From a gamma proteobacterium symbiont of Ctena orbiculata (GTDB lineage: Bacteria; Pseudomonadota; Gammaproteobacteria; Chromatiales; Chromatiaceae), in the NCBI GenBank assembly GCA_003058525.1, contig QBVD01000030.1, forward strand, positions 1 to 64,000: a stretch of 64,000 nt of DNA, written 5' to 3'. Position 1 is the first letter of the stretch. Every line of letters begins with the position of its first letter. The position numbers were made by a program, and so were the translations under genes. Under the pieces are notes generated by a model that was given only the letters and a program-made list of their open reading frames with translations, was not told where the DNA came from and did no database searches. Below, one piece after another: positions 56,821 to 64,000 of the stretch.

Positions 56821-56993
56821 GGGGCCGGTCGACACAAATACAGTCGGTACTGTTGTGTTTTTTCCGTCAGGCAAGGAAGAGTGATTCACTATGGTTATTC
56901 TAAATGAGCGAATGAGAGCGCCGCCGGGCAAAAAAACAACCTCACTTCTGCTGCCGCCACGGAGTTGATTGGTTTTGTGCTGACAGGCCGTAA
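56821..56993. repeat. degenerate MITE copy in the infA-dioxygenase gap
   Basis: Left part GGGGCCGGTCGACACAAATA then TGTTGTGTTTTTTCCGTCAGG, TGATTCACTATGGTTATTCT and AAATGAGCG follow copy A in order; the right end TTGATTGGTTTTGTGCTGACAGG is a worn inverted repeat. The middle is shortened. The rest of the gap 56582-57211 shows nothing else. Confidence 0.62.
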
Positions 56994-57211
56994 ATAAGTT
57001 ATTGAAAGACATGAATTTAAATGGGCTTCGCTAGGGTTTGGCAGTGCTGGTGGCCTACAGATTCGCTGAATATCTTCTGCAAACAGCTCAGTGGATCTTG
57101 ATCGGTGATGAATTCTTTCCCGGCTGAGAAATCGAAATCATAAGGTATTAGAGGATTTCTCAGGGTCATTCTGATTCAGTGTGACTCATTGCATCTCGGG
57201 AGATAGACAAC

Positions 57212-57871
57212 ATGAAGCTGAATGACAACTGCAATCGGCGCGAACTGCTACTGGACACTATTTCGCTTGCCTCACTATCGGTCCTGCCGGGTGCGGCTAT
57301 CGCTGCTGCGCTAATACCCACACCCTATCAGACCGCCGGGCCTTTCTACCCTACCCGTATCCCGTTGGACAGCGATAACAACCTGGTCGATGTCGAGGGT
57401 AGGAGCCGTCCCGCCAGGGGGCATGTCACGCACATTTTCGGCCGCCTGCTTGATTCCAGCGGTCAACCGTTAACTGATGCCCAAGTCGAAATCTGGCAGT
57501 GTGATGCTTTTGGTTATTACCACCATGCACGTGATCGGGGAGGACTTGCTGATCCGGATTTTCAGGGATTCGGCCGTACTGTCGTTGACGGTAACGGTGG
57601 CTATCGGTTCCGTACCATCCGTCCCGTCTCCTATCCGGGGCGGACGCCGCATATCCACTTTCGTGTGATCGGTGACGGTATAGAGGGTTTCACCACGCAG
57701 ATGTATGTGGCGAATGAGCCGGGAAACGACACTGACTTCATTCTCAACAGAGTGCGGAATCCACAGTCCCGCGCCTCCCTAATCGTACCGCTCGAACCGG
57801 CACCGGAAATCGAGTCGGGTGCCCTGGCCGGCCGCTTTGATATCGTGTTAGGGCTTCATCCCTCCATGTAG
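57212..57871 (+). CDS. exported intradiol ring-cleavage dioxygenase-like protein
   Basis: Protein of 219 residues of the protocatechuate 3,4-dioxygenase family. Ferric-iron ligands are the Tyr in WQCDAFGYYHH, a second Tyr in YPGRTPHIHF and the two His there. NRRELLL near the N-terminus with a following hydrophobic stretch ending near AIA looks like a twin-arginine signal, so it is probably exported folded. It is a lone gene with no aromatic-degradation neighbours, so the substrate is unclear. Confidence 0.85.
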   Translation: MKLNDNCNRRELLLDTISLASLSVLPGAAIAAALIPTPYQTAGPFYPTRIPLDSDNNLVDVEGRSRPARGHVTHIFGRLLDSSGQPLTDAQVEIWQCDAFGYYHHARDRGGLADPDFQGFGRTVVDGNGGYRFRTIRPVSYPGRTPHIHFRVIGDGIEGFTTQMYVANEPGNDTDFILNRVRNPQSRASLIVPLEPAPEIESGALAGRFDIVLGLHPSM

Positions 57872-57983
57872 CATGATAAACAGCGTTTTTGGTACAGATT
57901 TTTAGCCGCAAATGAACGCGAATAATTGCAAATATTCGCAAATAGGAAATCATAACTCATTGGATATCAATATCTATACTGTC

Positions 57984-59603
57984 TCAAATCTTGGGTTTGG
58001 CGCGTTGTATGATGGTTCTGAAGGGGATATGTTCGGGTAGCGTGCCGTACATATAACTATGGTTATGGGCTAATCGGCTGAGTACAAATGACTCTGCGAT
58101 GGTTGGATCCGAAAACTGAATCAGCGTAGCAGCCTGCCAGAGCAGTGCCATGCTTTCGACAAATCGGCGCAGTGCGTATTCATTCTGGCTTTTCATCAAC
58201 AGCTGTTGTTTGAATTCACCCAGTGCTTCGTCATAGAGATCAAGATGATTTTTCGCTTTCTCGAGTTCGATAAGAAAAATATCGAGTGTATCCGGGTTCT
58301 TCTCCAAGGCACGGACGACATCCAGGCATTGGATGTTTCCCGAACCCTCCCATATGGCATTAATGGGTGACTCCCTATAGAGACGAGCGAGAACATTGTC
58401 TTCCACTACGGCCACACCGCCTACCGATTCCATGGCTTCATAGGTGTGCTGAGCAGCACGCTTGCATATCCAATACTTGCCGATTGCAGTCCCGATGCGA
58501 AACAGCAGGCGTTTATCATCACTATCTTTGTCCAGCGCGTGGGCCAGCCGCATGCCGATGGCCAGTGCGGCCTCCGCTTCAATTGCCAGATCGGCCAGGA
58601 CGTTTTGCATCAGGGGGTGGTCTTGGAGATTTTTTCCAAAGGCTGTGCGTGCACCAGTGTAATGCAGCGCTTGCGCGGCCGCATGCCCCATTATCGCCGA
58701 TGATCCGATCATACAATCAAAGCGTGTCATGGCGACCATTTCCAGAATGGTCCTGACACCCCGGCCCTCCTCACCGATCATCCAGGCAAAGGCGCCACCA
58801 TACTCGATTTCAGCCGATGCGTTCGATACATTACCCATCTTGTTTTTCAATCGTTGAATGTGGATGGCGTTTTTCGTACCGTCCGGGCGCCAGCGCGGCA
58901 ACAGAAAGCAGGTCAGACCGCTATCCGTATTGGCGAGCGTGAGAAAGGCGTCTGACATCGGTGCCGAGCAGAACCACTTGTGACCCACAAGTTCATAGCT
59001 TTCACCCGGACCGGGTGCGCCAATGGGGAAGGCTCTGGTGGTGTTGGCGCGGACATCCGAACCTCCCTGTTTCTCCGTCATCGCCATGCCGATGGTCAAG
59101 CCCTGTTTTTCATAATAGGGCAGGTTTCTCGGATCATAGAGAGCTGCTGTGATCTTCGGTATCCACCCTTGTGCGATATCGGGTTGATGTCTGATGGTGG
59201 GTATGGAAGAGAAGGTCATGGTCAGTGGGCATCCGCTGCCCGGGTCCGCTTGTGTGTGTAGATATTCGATCCCGGCCCTGACCACATGCGCACCGGTTTT
59301 TTGCACAACCCATGGCAGGTTATGGTGTCCCGCATCGATTGCCGCTGCCATCAGGCGGTGATAGGCGGGATGGTATTTTATAAAATCGAGCCGATGACCG
59401 AAGCGATCATGGCTATGAAACTCGGGTTTACAGGCATTGGCGTCAAACCCCGCTTCTTGCAGCTCGTTTTCGACAAGTTGACCGTACGCCTGCAGTCTCT
59501 GCTCTCCCCATTCACCACCAAATGATTTTATATAGTGCTGCAATATGGCGTCTGATCGGTAAGCGTTATATTTTTCCAGGGATAATGGTTCCCAATCACC
59601 CAT
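57984..59603 (-). CDS. AidB-like acyl-CoA dehydrogenase
   Basis: Flavoprotein of 539 residues. GMAMTEKQGGSDVRANTT is the AidB-type FAD-binding block, and EGSGNIQCLDVVRAL the C-terminal one containing the position of the catalytic Glu. The ATG at 59603 leaves 46 bases after the tautomerase-like gene; a longer frame overlaps that gene and is unlikely. AidB relatives are alkylation-stress or isovaleryl-CoA-like enzymes; the substrate is uncertain. Confidence 0.85.
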   Translation of the reverse strand: MGDWEPLSLEKYNAYRSDAILQHYIKSFGGEWGEQRLQAYGQLVENELQEAGFDANACKPEFHSHDRFGHRLDFIKYHPAYHRLMAAAIDAGHHNLPWVVQKTGAHVVRAGIEYLHTQADPGSGCPLTMTFSSIPTIRHQPDIAQGWIPKITAALYDPRNLPYYEKQGLTIGMAMTEKQGGSDVRANTTRAFPIGAPGPGESYELVGHKWFCSAPMSDAFLTLANTDSGLTCFLLPRWRPDGTKNAIHIQRLKNKMGNVSNASAEIEYGGAFAWMIGEEGRGVRTILEMVAMTRFDCMIGSSAIMGHAAAQALHYTGARTAFGKNLQDHPLMQNVLADLAIEAEAALAIGMRLAHALDKDSDDKRLLFRIGTAIGKYWICKRAAQHTYEAMESVGGVAVVEDNVLARLYRESPINAIWEGSGNIQCLDVVRALEKNPDTLDIFLIELEKAKNHLDLYDEALGEFKQQLLMKSQNEYALRRFVESMALLWQAATLIQFSDPTIAESFVLSRLAHNHSYMYGTLPEHIPFRTIIQRAKPKI

Positions 59604-59649
59604 GATGCTCTGCCATGGGAAGACGGCATGAATCCAGAGAACAATATGT

Positions 59650-60048
59650 CTATTCCGCCAGGGGATTTTCTCCCTGTCTCCAATTGGCCAGGTATTTTTC
59701 GAGAAGATGGAAATCCTCTCCTTTATGCTCGGTAAAGGTGACGTAAATATGCTGTTTCGGAATATCAAGGGTTTTATGCAATATCTCCATAAAGCCTAAC
59801 GCCAGGGTTCTTCGTTGCTCAATATTGCGACCGTCTCTGATATCTGCATTGATAACGGCAACGCCTTTTTCCGGTTCTTTAACGCGTCCAATTGAGAGAT
59901 TGTGAGTGCCGAGCTCACGAATCGAAACTGCAATATGATCTGTGCCTGTATCCATAACCTCGGCAAAAAGCGAGCACACCTGGGAAGCGATTGCCTGCTT
60001 CTCTATGTCTGTAATCTCTTTGTTTATTTCAAATTGTAAATGCGGCAT
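59650..60048 (-). CDS. tautomerase-superfamily protein
   Basis: Protein of 132 residues beginning MPHLQFEINKE; Met removal would expose Pro1, the catalytic residue of tautomerases. It resembles 5-carboxymethyl-2-hydroxymuconate isomerase/MIF-type proteins in length and in the AVSIREL and IYVTFTEH strands. It probably forms an operon with the acyl-CoA dehydrogenase gene. Function not assigned. Confidence 0.65.
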   Translation of the reverse strand: MPHLQFEINKEITDIEKQAIASQVCSLFAEVMDTGTDHIAVSIRELGTHNLSIGRVKEPEKGVAVINADIRDGRNIEQRRTLALGFMEILHKTLDIPKQHIYVTFTEHKGEDFHLLEKYLANWRQGENPLAE

Positions 60049-60333
60049 TAACTCACCTCATCTCAGTAGTCTTAAATGCTAAACATCCGGTTTTGGTGAA
60101 TATTTGAATATAGGAAGAGAAGGGGAAAGTGGCAATGTGGCAACAAGACCTAGGAGGGTTTGGTTGCCTACCCTCCTTCATTAGAGGGTATAGTCAATGC
60201 GACAGGGTAAGGCCCAAGTTGTACCGTGTTGCAGAGTTATTAATTAAGATTTGCGTTTATTCGCGGATAAAACATTCTCGAGCATTTGCGGCTTGCTTAC
60301 ACAATACCCCCCATAAGGAGGATGGGGGAGTTG

Positions 60334-63198
60334 CTACAGGTTTCTGATTTTTTCCAGCTGCACGCGCAGGGTTTCGAGGGCGCCTTTGGCCTCCGCCAGT
60401 TTTTCGCGCTCCTTCTCTACCACGGCTTGCGGTGCTTTATCGACAAAGCTGGCATTGGCCAGTTTCCTTTCGATGCGGTCCACATCGGATTGCAGACGTC
60501 CGGTCTCCTTTTCCAGACGCTTGATTTCGGCTTCCTTGTCGATCAAGCCCGCCAGAGGAATCAATACCTTCATCTCACCCACCAAAGCGGTGGCCGATTC
60601 AGGTCCTTGTTCGTCATCAGCCAACACTTCGATAGATTCGGTTTTGGCAAGGAAGTCGAGATAATGTCGATGCTGCTCTGCCAGGGCCCTGTCATGCTCA
60701 CTGGCATCGGCCAGGAGTACCGGTACCGGTTTTCCCGGCGAGATGTTCTGTTCACCCTTGATCTTTCGAATGCCCAGGATGAACTGCATCACCCAGGCCA
60801 TTTCAATCTCCGCTTCATCATCGATCAAGGATTTACGTTGAGTGGGAAAGGGTTGTTGCATGATCGTGGCCCCCTCCTGTTCTTCTCCGATGACACCGGC
60901 GATGGGGGCAATACGCTGCCAGATCTCTTCAGTGATGAATGGCATGATCGGATGAGTCAGGCGCAACAGATTCTCCAGTACCCTGACCAGGGTGCGTCGT
61001 GTTCCGCGCTTCGCTTCGGCAGATGCATTCTCGTCATTGAGTACCGGTTTACTCAGTTCCAGGTACCAATCGCAATACTCGTTCCAGGTGAACTCGTAGA
61101 TTGCCTGGGCGGCATGGTCGAAGCGGTAACCCTCGATGGCTTCCGTTACTGTCTGCTTGGTTTTTTGCAGGCGCGACATGATCCAGCGGTCGGCGACCGA
61201 TCGTTCCAGTTTGGCAGACGGCTCGGAGTGACCGGTTGTTACCCCCTGCACACCGCAATCCTGCCCTTCCACATTCATCATCACATAGCGGGTGGCGTTC
61301 CACAGTTTGTTGCAGAAGTTGCGGTAACCCTCGATACGGCCCAGGTCGAACTTGATATCACGACCTGTGGCGGCCAGAGCGGCAAAGGTGAAACGCAGGG
61401 CGTCTGTGCCGAAGCTGGGTATGCCGTCGGGAAACTCCTTGCGGGTCTGCTTTTCAATCTTTTTAGCCAGTTGTGGCTGCATCATGCCGCTGGTGCGCTT
61501 CTCCACCAGCTTTTCCAGTTCGATGCCGTCGATAAGGTCGATGGGATCGAGTACATTGCCTTTGGATTTTGACATCTTGTCCCCGTGACCATCGCGGATC
61601 AGACCATGGATATAGACCTCATGGAAGGGGACATCTCCCATGAATTTGATGCCCATCATGATCATGCGTGCGACCCAGAAGAAGATGATGTCAAAGGCCG
61701 TGACCAGGACGCTGGTGGGGTAGAAATCTTTGAGACGATCGGTCTGTTGCGGCCAACCCAGCGTGGAGAAGGGCCAGAGTGCGGAGCTGAACCAGGTGTC
61801 TAGGACATCCTCGTCCTGTTGTAGGGGGTAGTCGTCATCAAGATTGTGACGAGCGCGGACCTCCGCCTCAGAACGACCGACATAGACGTTGCCCTGATCG
61901 TCATACCAGGCAGGAATGCGGTGTCCCCACCAGATCTGGCGGCTGATACACCAGTCCTGGATGTTGCGCATCCATTCGTAATAGGTGTTTTTCCAGTTAT
62001 CGGGGACGAAGCGGATCTTGCCGCTCTCCACCGCTTCGATGGCGGGCTTGGCCAGGGGGGCGATCTTGACGTACCACTGATCCGTCAGGAAGGGTTCGAT
62101 GACTGCCCCGGAGCGGTCTCCTCTGGGCACCACCAGTTTGTGATCATCGATCTTCTCCAGTAACCCCTGTTCCTCAAGATCGGCAACGATCTGCTTCCGT
62201 GCATCATAGCGATCCATGCCGATATATTTTTCCGGGATCAGGCTGCCTTCAGTCTCGCCATTTTCACGTATTGAGGCATCCACGGTGAAGATATTGATCA
62301 GACCGCCGTGGATCTGTTCACTGATGGTGATCTCATCCCGGTGGCGCTGCCAGACCGCGTAGTCATTGAAGTCGTGGGCGGGGGTGATTTTGACGCAGCC
62401 AGTACCGAACTCCGGATCCACATGTTCTTCGTCGGCGATGATTGGGATACGGCGTCCGGTAAGGGGCAGTTCGAGCAGTTCACCGATCAGGTGTTTATAG
62501 CGTTCGTCACTGGGGTTTACCGCCACTGCACAGTCGCCGAGCATGGTCTCGGGACGGGTTGTAGCGACGACTAGATGGCCCTGGCCGTTTGTCAGGGGAT
62601 AGCGCATATGCCACATGTGGCCATACTCTTCTTCCGACAGGACCTCCAGGTCGGAGACTGCGGTGTGTAACTTGGGGTCCCAGTTGACCAGACGCTTTCC
62701 GCGATAGATCAAGCCCTCCTCATAGAGCCGGATAAAGACCTCCCTGACTGCATCGGAGAGTCCCTCGTCCATGGTAAAGCGTTCGTGCTGCCAATCCAGT
62801 GATGAGCCGAGCCTGCGCAGTTGGCGGGAAATATTGCCGCCAGACTCTCCCTTCCACCCCCAGATCCGTTCGATGAATTGTTCCCTTCCCAGATCGTGGC
62901 GTTTTTTGTTCTCCGCCTCCAGCTGGCGTTCGACCACCATCTGGGTGGCGATTCCGGCATGATCGGAACCCGCCTGCCACAGGGTTTTGTCGCCCTTCAT
63001 ACGGTGGTAGCGGATCAGCGTATCCATGATTGTGTTGTTGAAACCATGTCCCATGTGCAGGCTGCCGGTGACATTGGGTGGTGGAATCATGATGCAGTAG
63101 CTGTCACTGCCGGTCTGGCCTGGGGCGAAATAGCCGCGTTCTTCCCAGGTCTGGTACCAGCGTTGCTCAATGGCGTGGGGGTCGTAGGTTTTTTCCAT
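60334..63198 (-). CDS. valS: valyl-tRNA synthetase
   Basis: Enzyme of 954 residues. The HIGH motif is in [22 protein letters not shown] is DKMSKSKGN, with the editing domain between. The C-terminal coiled coil ([17 protein letters not shown]...) that contacts tRNA is present. The preceding gap (60049-60333) contains a CGCAAATG-type repeat fragment and no gene. Confidence 0.96.
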   Translation of the reverse strand: MEKTYDPHAIEQRWYQTWEERGYFAPGQTGSDSYCIMIPPPNVTGSLHMGHGFNNTIMDTLIRYHRMKGDKTLWQAGSDHAGIATQMVVERQLEAENKKRHDLGREQFIERIWGWKGESGGNISRQLRRLGSSLDWQHERFTMDEGLSDAVREVFIRLYEEGLIYRGKRLVNWDPKLHTAVSDLEVLSEEEYGHMWHMRYPLTNGQGHLVVATTRPETMLGDCAVAVNPSDERYKHLIGELLELPLTGRRIPIIADEEHVDPEFGTGCVKITPAHDFNDYAVWQRHRDEITISEQIHGGLINIFTVDASIRENGETEGSLIPEKYIGMDRYDARKQIVADLEEQGLLEKIDDHKLVVPRGDRSGAVIEPFLTDQWYVKIAPLAKPAIEAVESGKIRFVPDNWKNTYYEWMRNIQDWCISRQIWWGHRIPAWYDDQGNVYVGRSEAEVRARHNLDDDYPLQQDEDVLDTWFSSALWPFSTLGWPQQTDRLKDFYPTSVLVTAFDIIFFWVARMIMMGIKFMGDVPFHEVYIHGLIRDGHGDKMSKSKGNVLDPIDLIDGIELEKLVEKRTSGMMQPQLAKKIEKQTRKEFPDGIPSFGTDALRFTFAALAATGRDIKFDLGRIEGYRNFCNKLWNATRYVMMNVEGQDCGVQGVTTGHSEPSAKLERSVADRWIMSRLQKTKQTVTEAIEGYRFDHAAQAIYEFTWNEYCDWYLELSKPVLNDENASAEAKRGTRRTLVRVLENLLRLTHPIMPFITEEIWQRIAPIAGVIGEEQEGATIMQQPFPTQRKSLIDDEAEIEMAWVMQFILGIRKIKGEQNISPGKPVPVLLADASEHDRALAEQHRHYLDFLAKTESIEVLADDEQGPESATALVGEMKVLIPLAGLIDKEAEIKRLEKETGRLQSDVDRIERKLANASFVDKAPQAVVEKEREKLAEAKGALETLRVQLEKIRNL

Positions 63199-63363
63199 GG
63201 ATCTCGTTAATGGTTCGGCAACAAAAAGGGAGTATTATACTGCTTGGTACGAATGTGGGTAGTTATCCAGTGTATTAATCATGCGGCAGGCAAGGTAGTC
63301 GGTATTTTCAGAATGAATTCGGTACGGGTCAGTTCAGATAATAAATAGAGGATATCTAAGAAA

Positions 63364-64000
63364 ATGAGTCAAAAACGACATGTCTATGCATTTCACGAGG
63401 GAGATGGCAAGAATAAGAAACTGTTGGGGGGGAAAGGGGCAAACCTTTGTGAAATGACACAGTTTGGGTTGAATGTGCCACCCGGATTTGTGATCAGTAC
63501 GGAGGCGTGTCTCGATTACCTGGCCAATGAGTCCAAGACCCTGCCCGATAATCTGATGAAAGATGTGCGCAGCCACATGGAGCAGGTGGAAGCAGCCACC
63601 GGCAAAGGGTTCGGCGATGCGGAGAATCCCCTGTTGGTTTCTGTACGTTCCGGTTCGGCAATGTCCATGCCCGGCATGATGGATACCATTCTCAATCTGG
63701 GGCTCAACAGTAATACCCTCGAGGGTGTAATCGAACAGACCGGGGATCAACGTTTCGGCTATGATGCCTATCGCCGATTCATCCAGCTGTTCGGTAAGGT
63801 TGCACTCGGTGTTCCGGATGAGGCCTTTGACGAGGAGTTTGAGGCGGTCAAACAGAATGCCCATGTCACCGAGGACGTAGGACTCTCTGCGGATGACCTG
63901 AAGGAGATCTGTGATCGTTTTCTCACGGTCTTCGAAAAGCATACCGGCCGGCCGTTTCCGGAAGACCCCTATGATCAGCTGGAGATCGCTATCAAGGCAG
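63364..64000 (+). CDS. ppdK: pyruvate, phosphate dikinase (5' part, cut by window end)
   Basis: The first 212 residues are visible; the gene runs off the right edge. The start MSQKRHVYAFHEGDG, followed by LLGGKGANLCEM and the nucleotide-binding SVRSGSAMSMPGMMDTILNLG, is unmistakable. The enzyme interconverts pyruvate and phosphoenolpyruvate with ATP and phosphate. GAGGAT lies about 12 bases before the ATG. Confidence 0.93.
   Translation, partial: MSQKRHVYAFHEGDGKNKKLLGGKGANLCEMTQFGLNVPPGFVISTEACLDYLANESKTLPDNLMKDVRSHMEQVEAATGKGFGDAENPLLVSVRSGSAMSMPGMMDTILNLGLNSNTLEGVIEQTGDQRFGYDAYRRFIQLFGKVALGVPDEAFDEEFEAVKQNAHVTEDVGLSADDLKEICDRFLTVFEKHTGRPFPEDPYDQLEIAIKA

Noticed and set aside
57900-57947. 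CGCAAATG-rich stretch after the dioxygenase, and a similar one at 60247-60298
   Set aside because: Fragments of the arm-type repeat without a paired arm; too short to call as elements.
60286-61572. 428-codon frame opposite valS
   Set aside because: Antisense shadow of the synthetase gene.

Overview
The window looks like the chromosome of a gammaproteobacterium. The right half carries two gammaproteobacterial housekeeping blocks: rluE-mnmA-hflD-purB with roxA nearby, and cspD divergent from clpS-clpA with infA convergent. valS and the start of ppdK follow. The metabolic genes (methanethiol oxidase, PQQ alcohol dehydrogenase, H2-sensing hydrogenase, DsrE-like protein, SoxYZ-like carrier) suggest a sulfur-oxidising or mixotrophic lifestyle. 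That is inference from gene content, not a taxonomic assignment.

Layout. 0.4-2.8 kb: an NMT1/TauABC-type ABC importer. 3.0-13.6 kb: a PQQ alcohol-oxidation locus with an AcoR-like sigma-54 activator, a FAD/NAD(P) oxidoreductase, a lanthanide-type ExaF/PedH-like quinoprotein alcohol dehydrogenase, cytochrome c-550 PedF, a XoxJ-like binding protein, an unrecognised secreted protein, a SoxYZ-like carrier, a metallo-beta-lactamase-fold protein and a CxxxCW rhodanese-like protein. Two sigma-54 promoters and three TGT-N11-ACA sites tie the activator to this locus. 13.7-19.9 kb: a methanethiol oxidation locus with a divergent TetR regulator, mtoX, a one-piece SCO1-MauG fusion, a second SCO1, a TlpA-like thioredoxin and a DsrE-like protein. 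A palindromic operator sits between -35 and -10 in front of mtoX, and a matching one lies before the thioredoxin gene. 20.0-22.6 kb: a four-gene minus-strand ExbB/ExbD-like envelope operon of unknown role. 23.2-24.4 kb: a tandem-duplicated dihaem cytochrome and a 25-codon pqqA with its own terminator.

24.5-41.5 kb: a bacteriohemerythrin, then a NiFe-hydrogenase accessory and regulatory cluster in the order hupD-F-G-H-I-J-K, hypA-B-C-D-E-X, hoxA-J-B-C, with a sigma-54 promoter before hupD. The structural uptake hydrogenase genes and hypF are absent from the window. 42.0-50.8 kb: a Nudix hydrolase, an MBOAT/SGNH acylation pair, GNAT and RoxA genes, purB, a LEA-like lipoprotein and hflD. 50.9-64 kb: mnmA, rluE, cspD, clpSA, infA, an intradiol dioxygenase, an AidB-like acyl-CoA dehydrogenase, a tautomerase-like protein, valS and truncated ppdK.

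Two families of small non-coding palindromic elements fill many gaps. One is a roughly 270-bp MITE with ends GGGCCTGTTAACACTAATCC between TA dinucleotides: two full copies, two degenerate copies, one 39-bp miniature and two end-to-end solo palindromes. The other has arms AGTCCGCAAATGAACGC and a variable core; it occupies three gaps of the hyp/hox cluster. No tRNA, rRNA, CRISPR array or intact transposase gene was seen.
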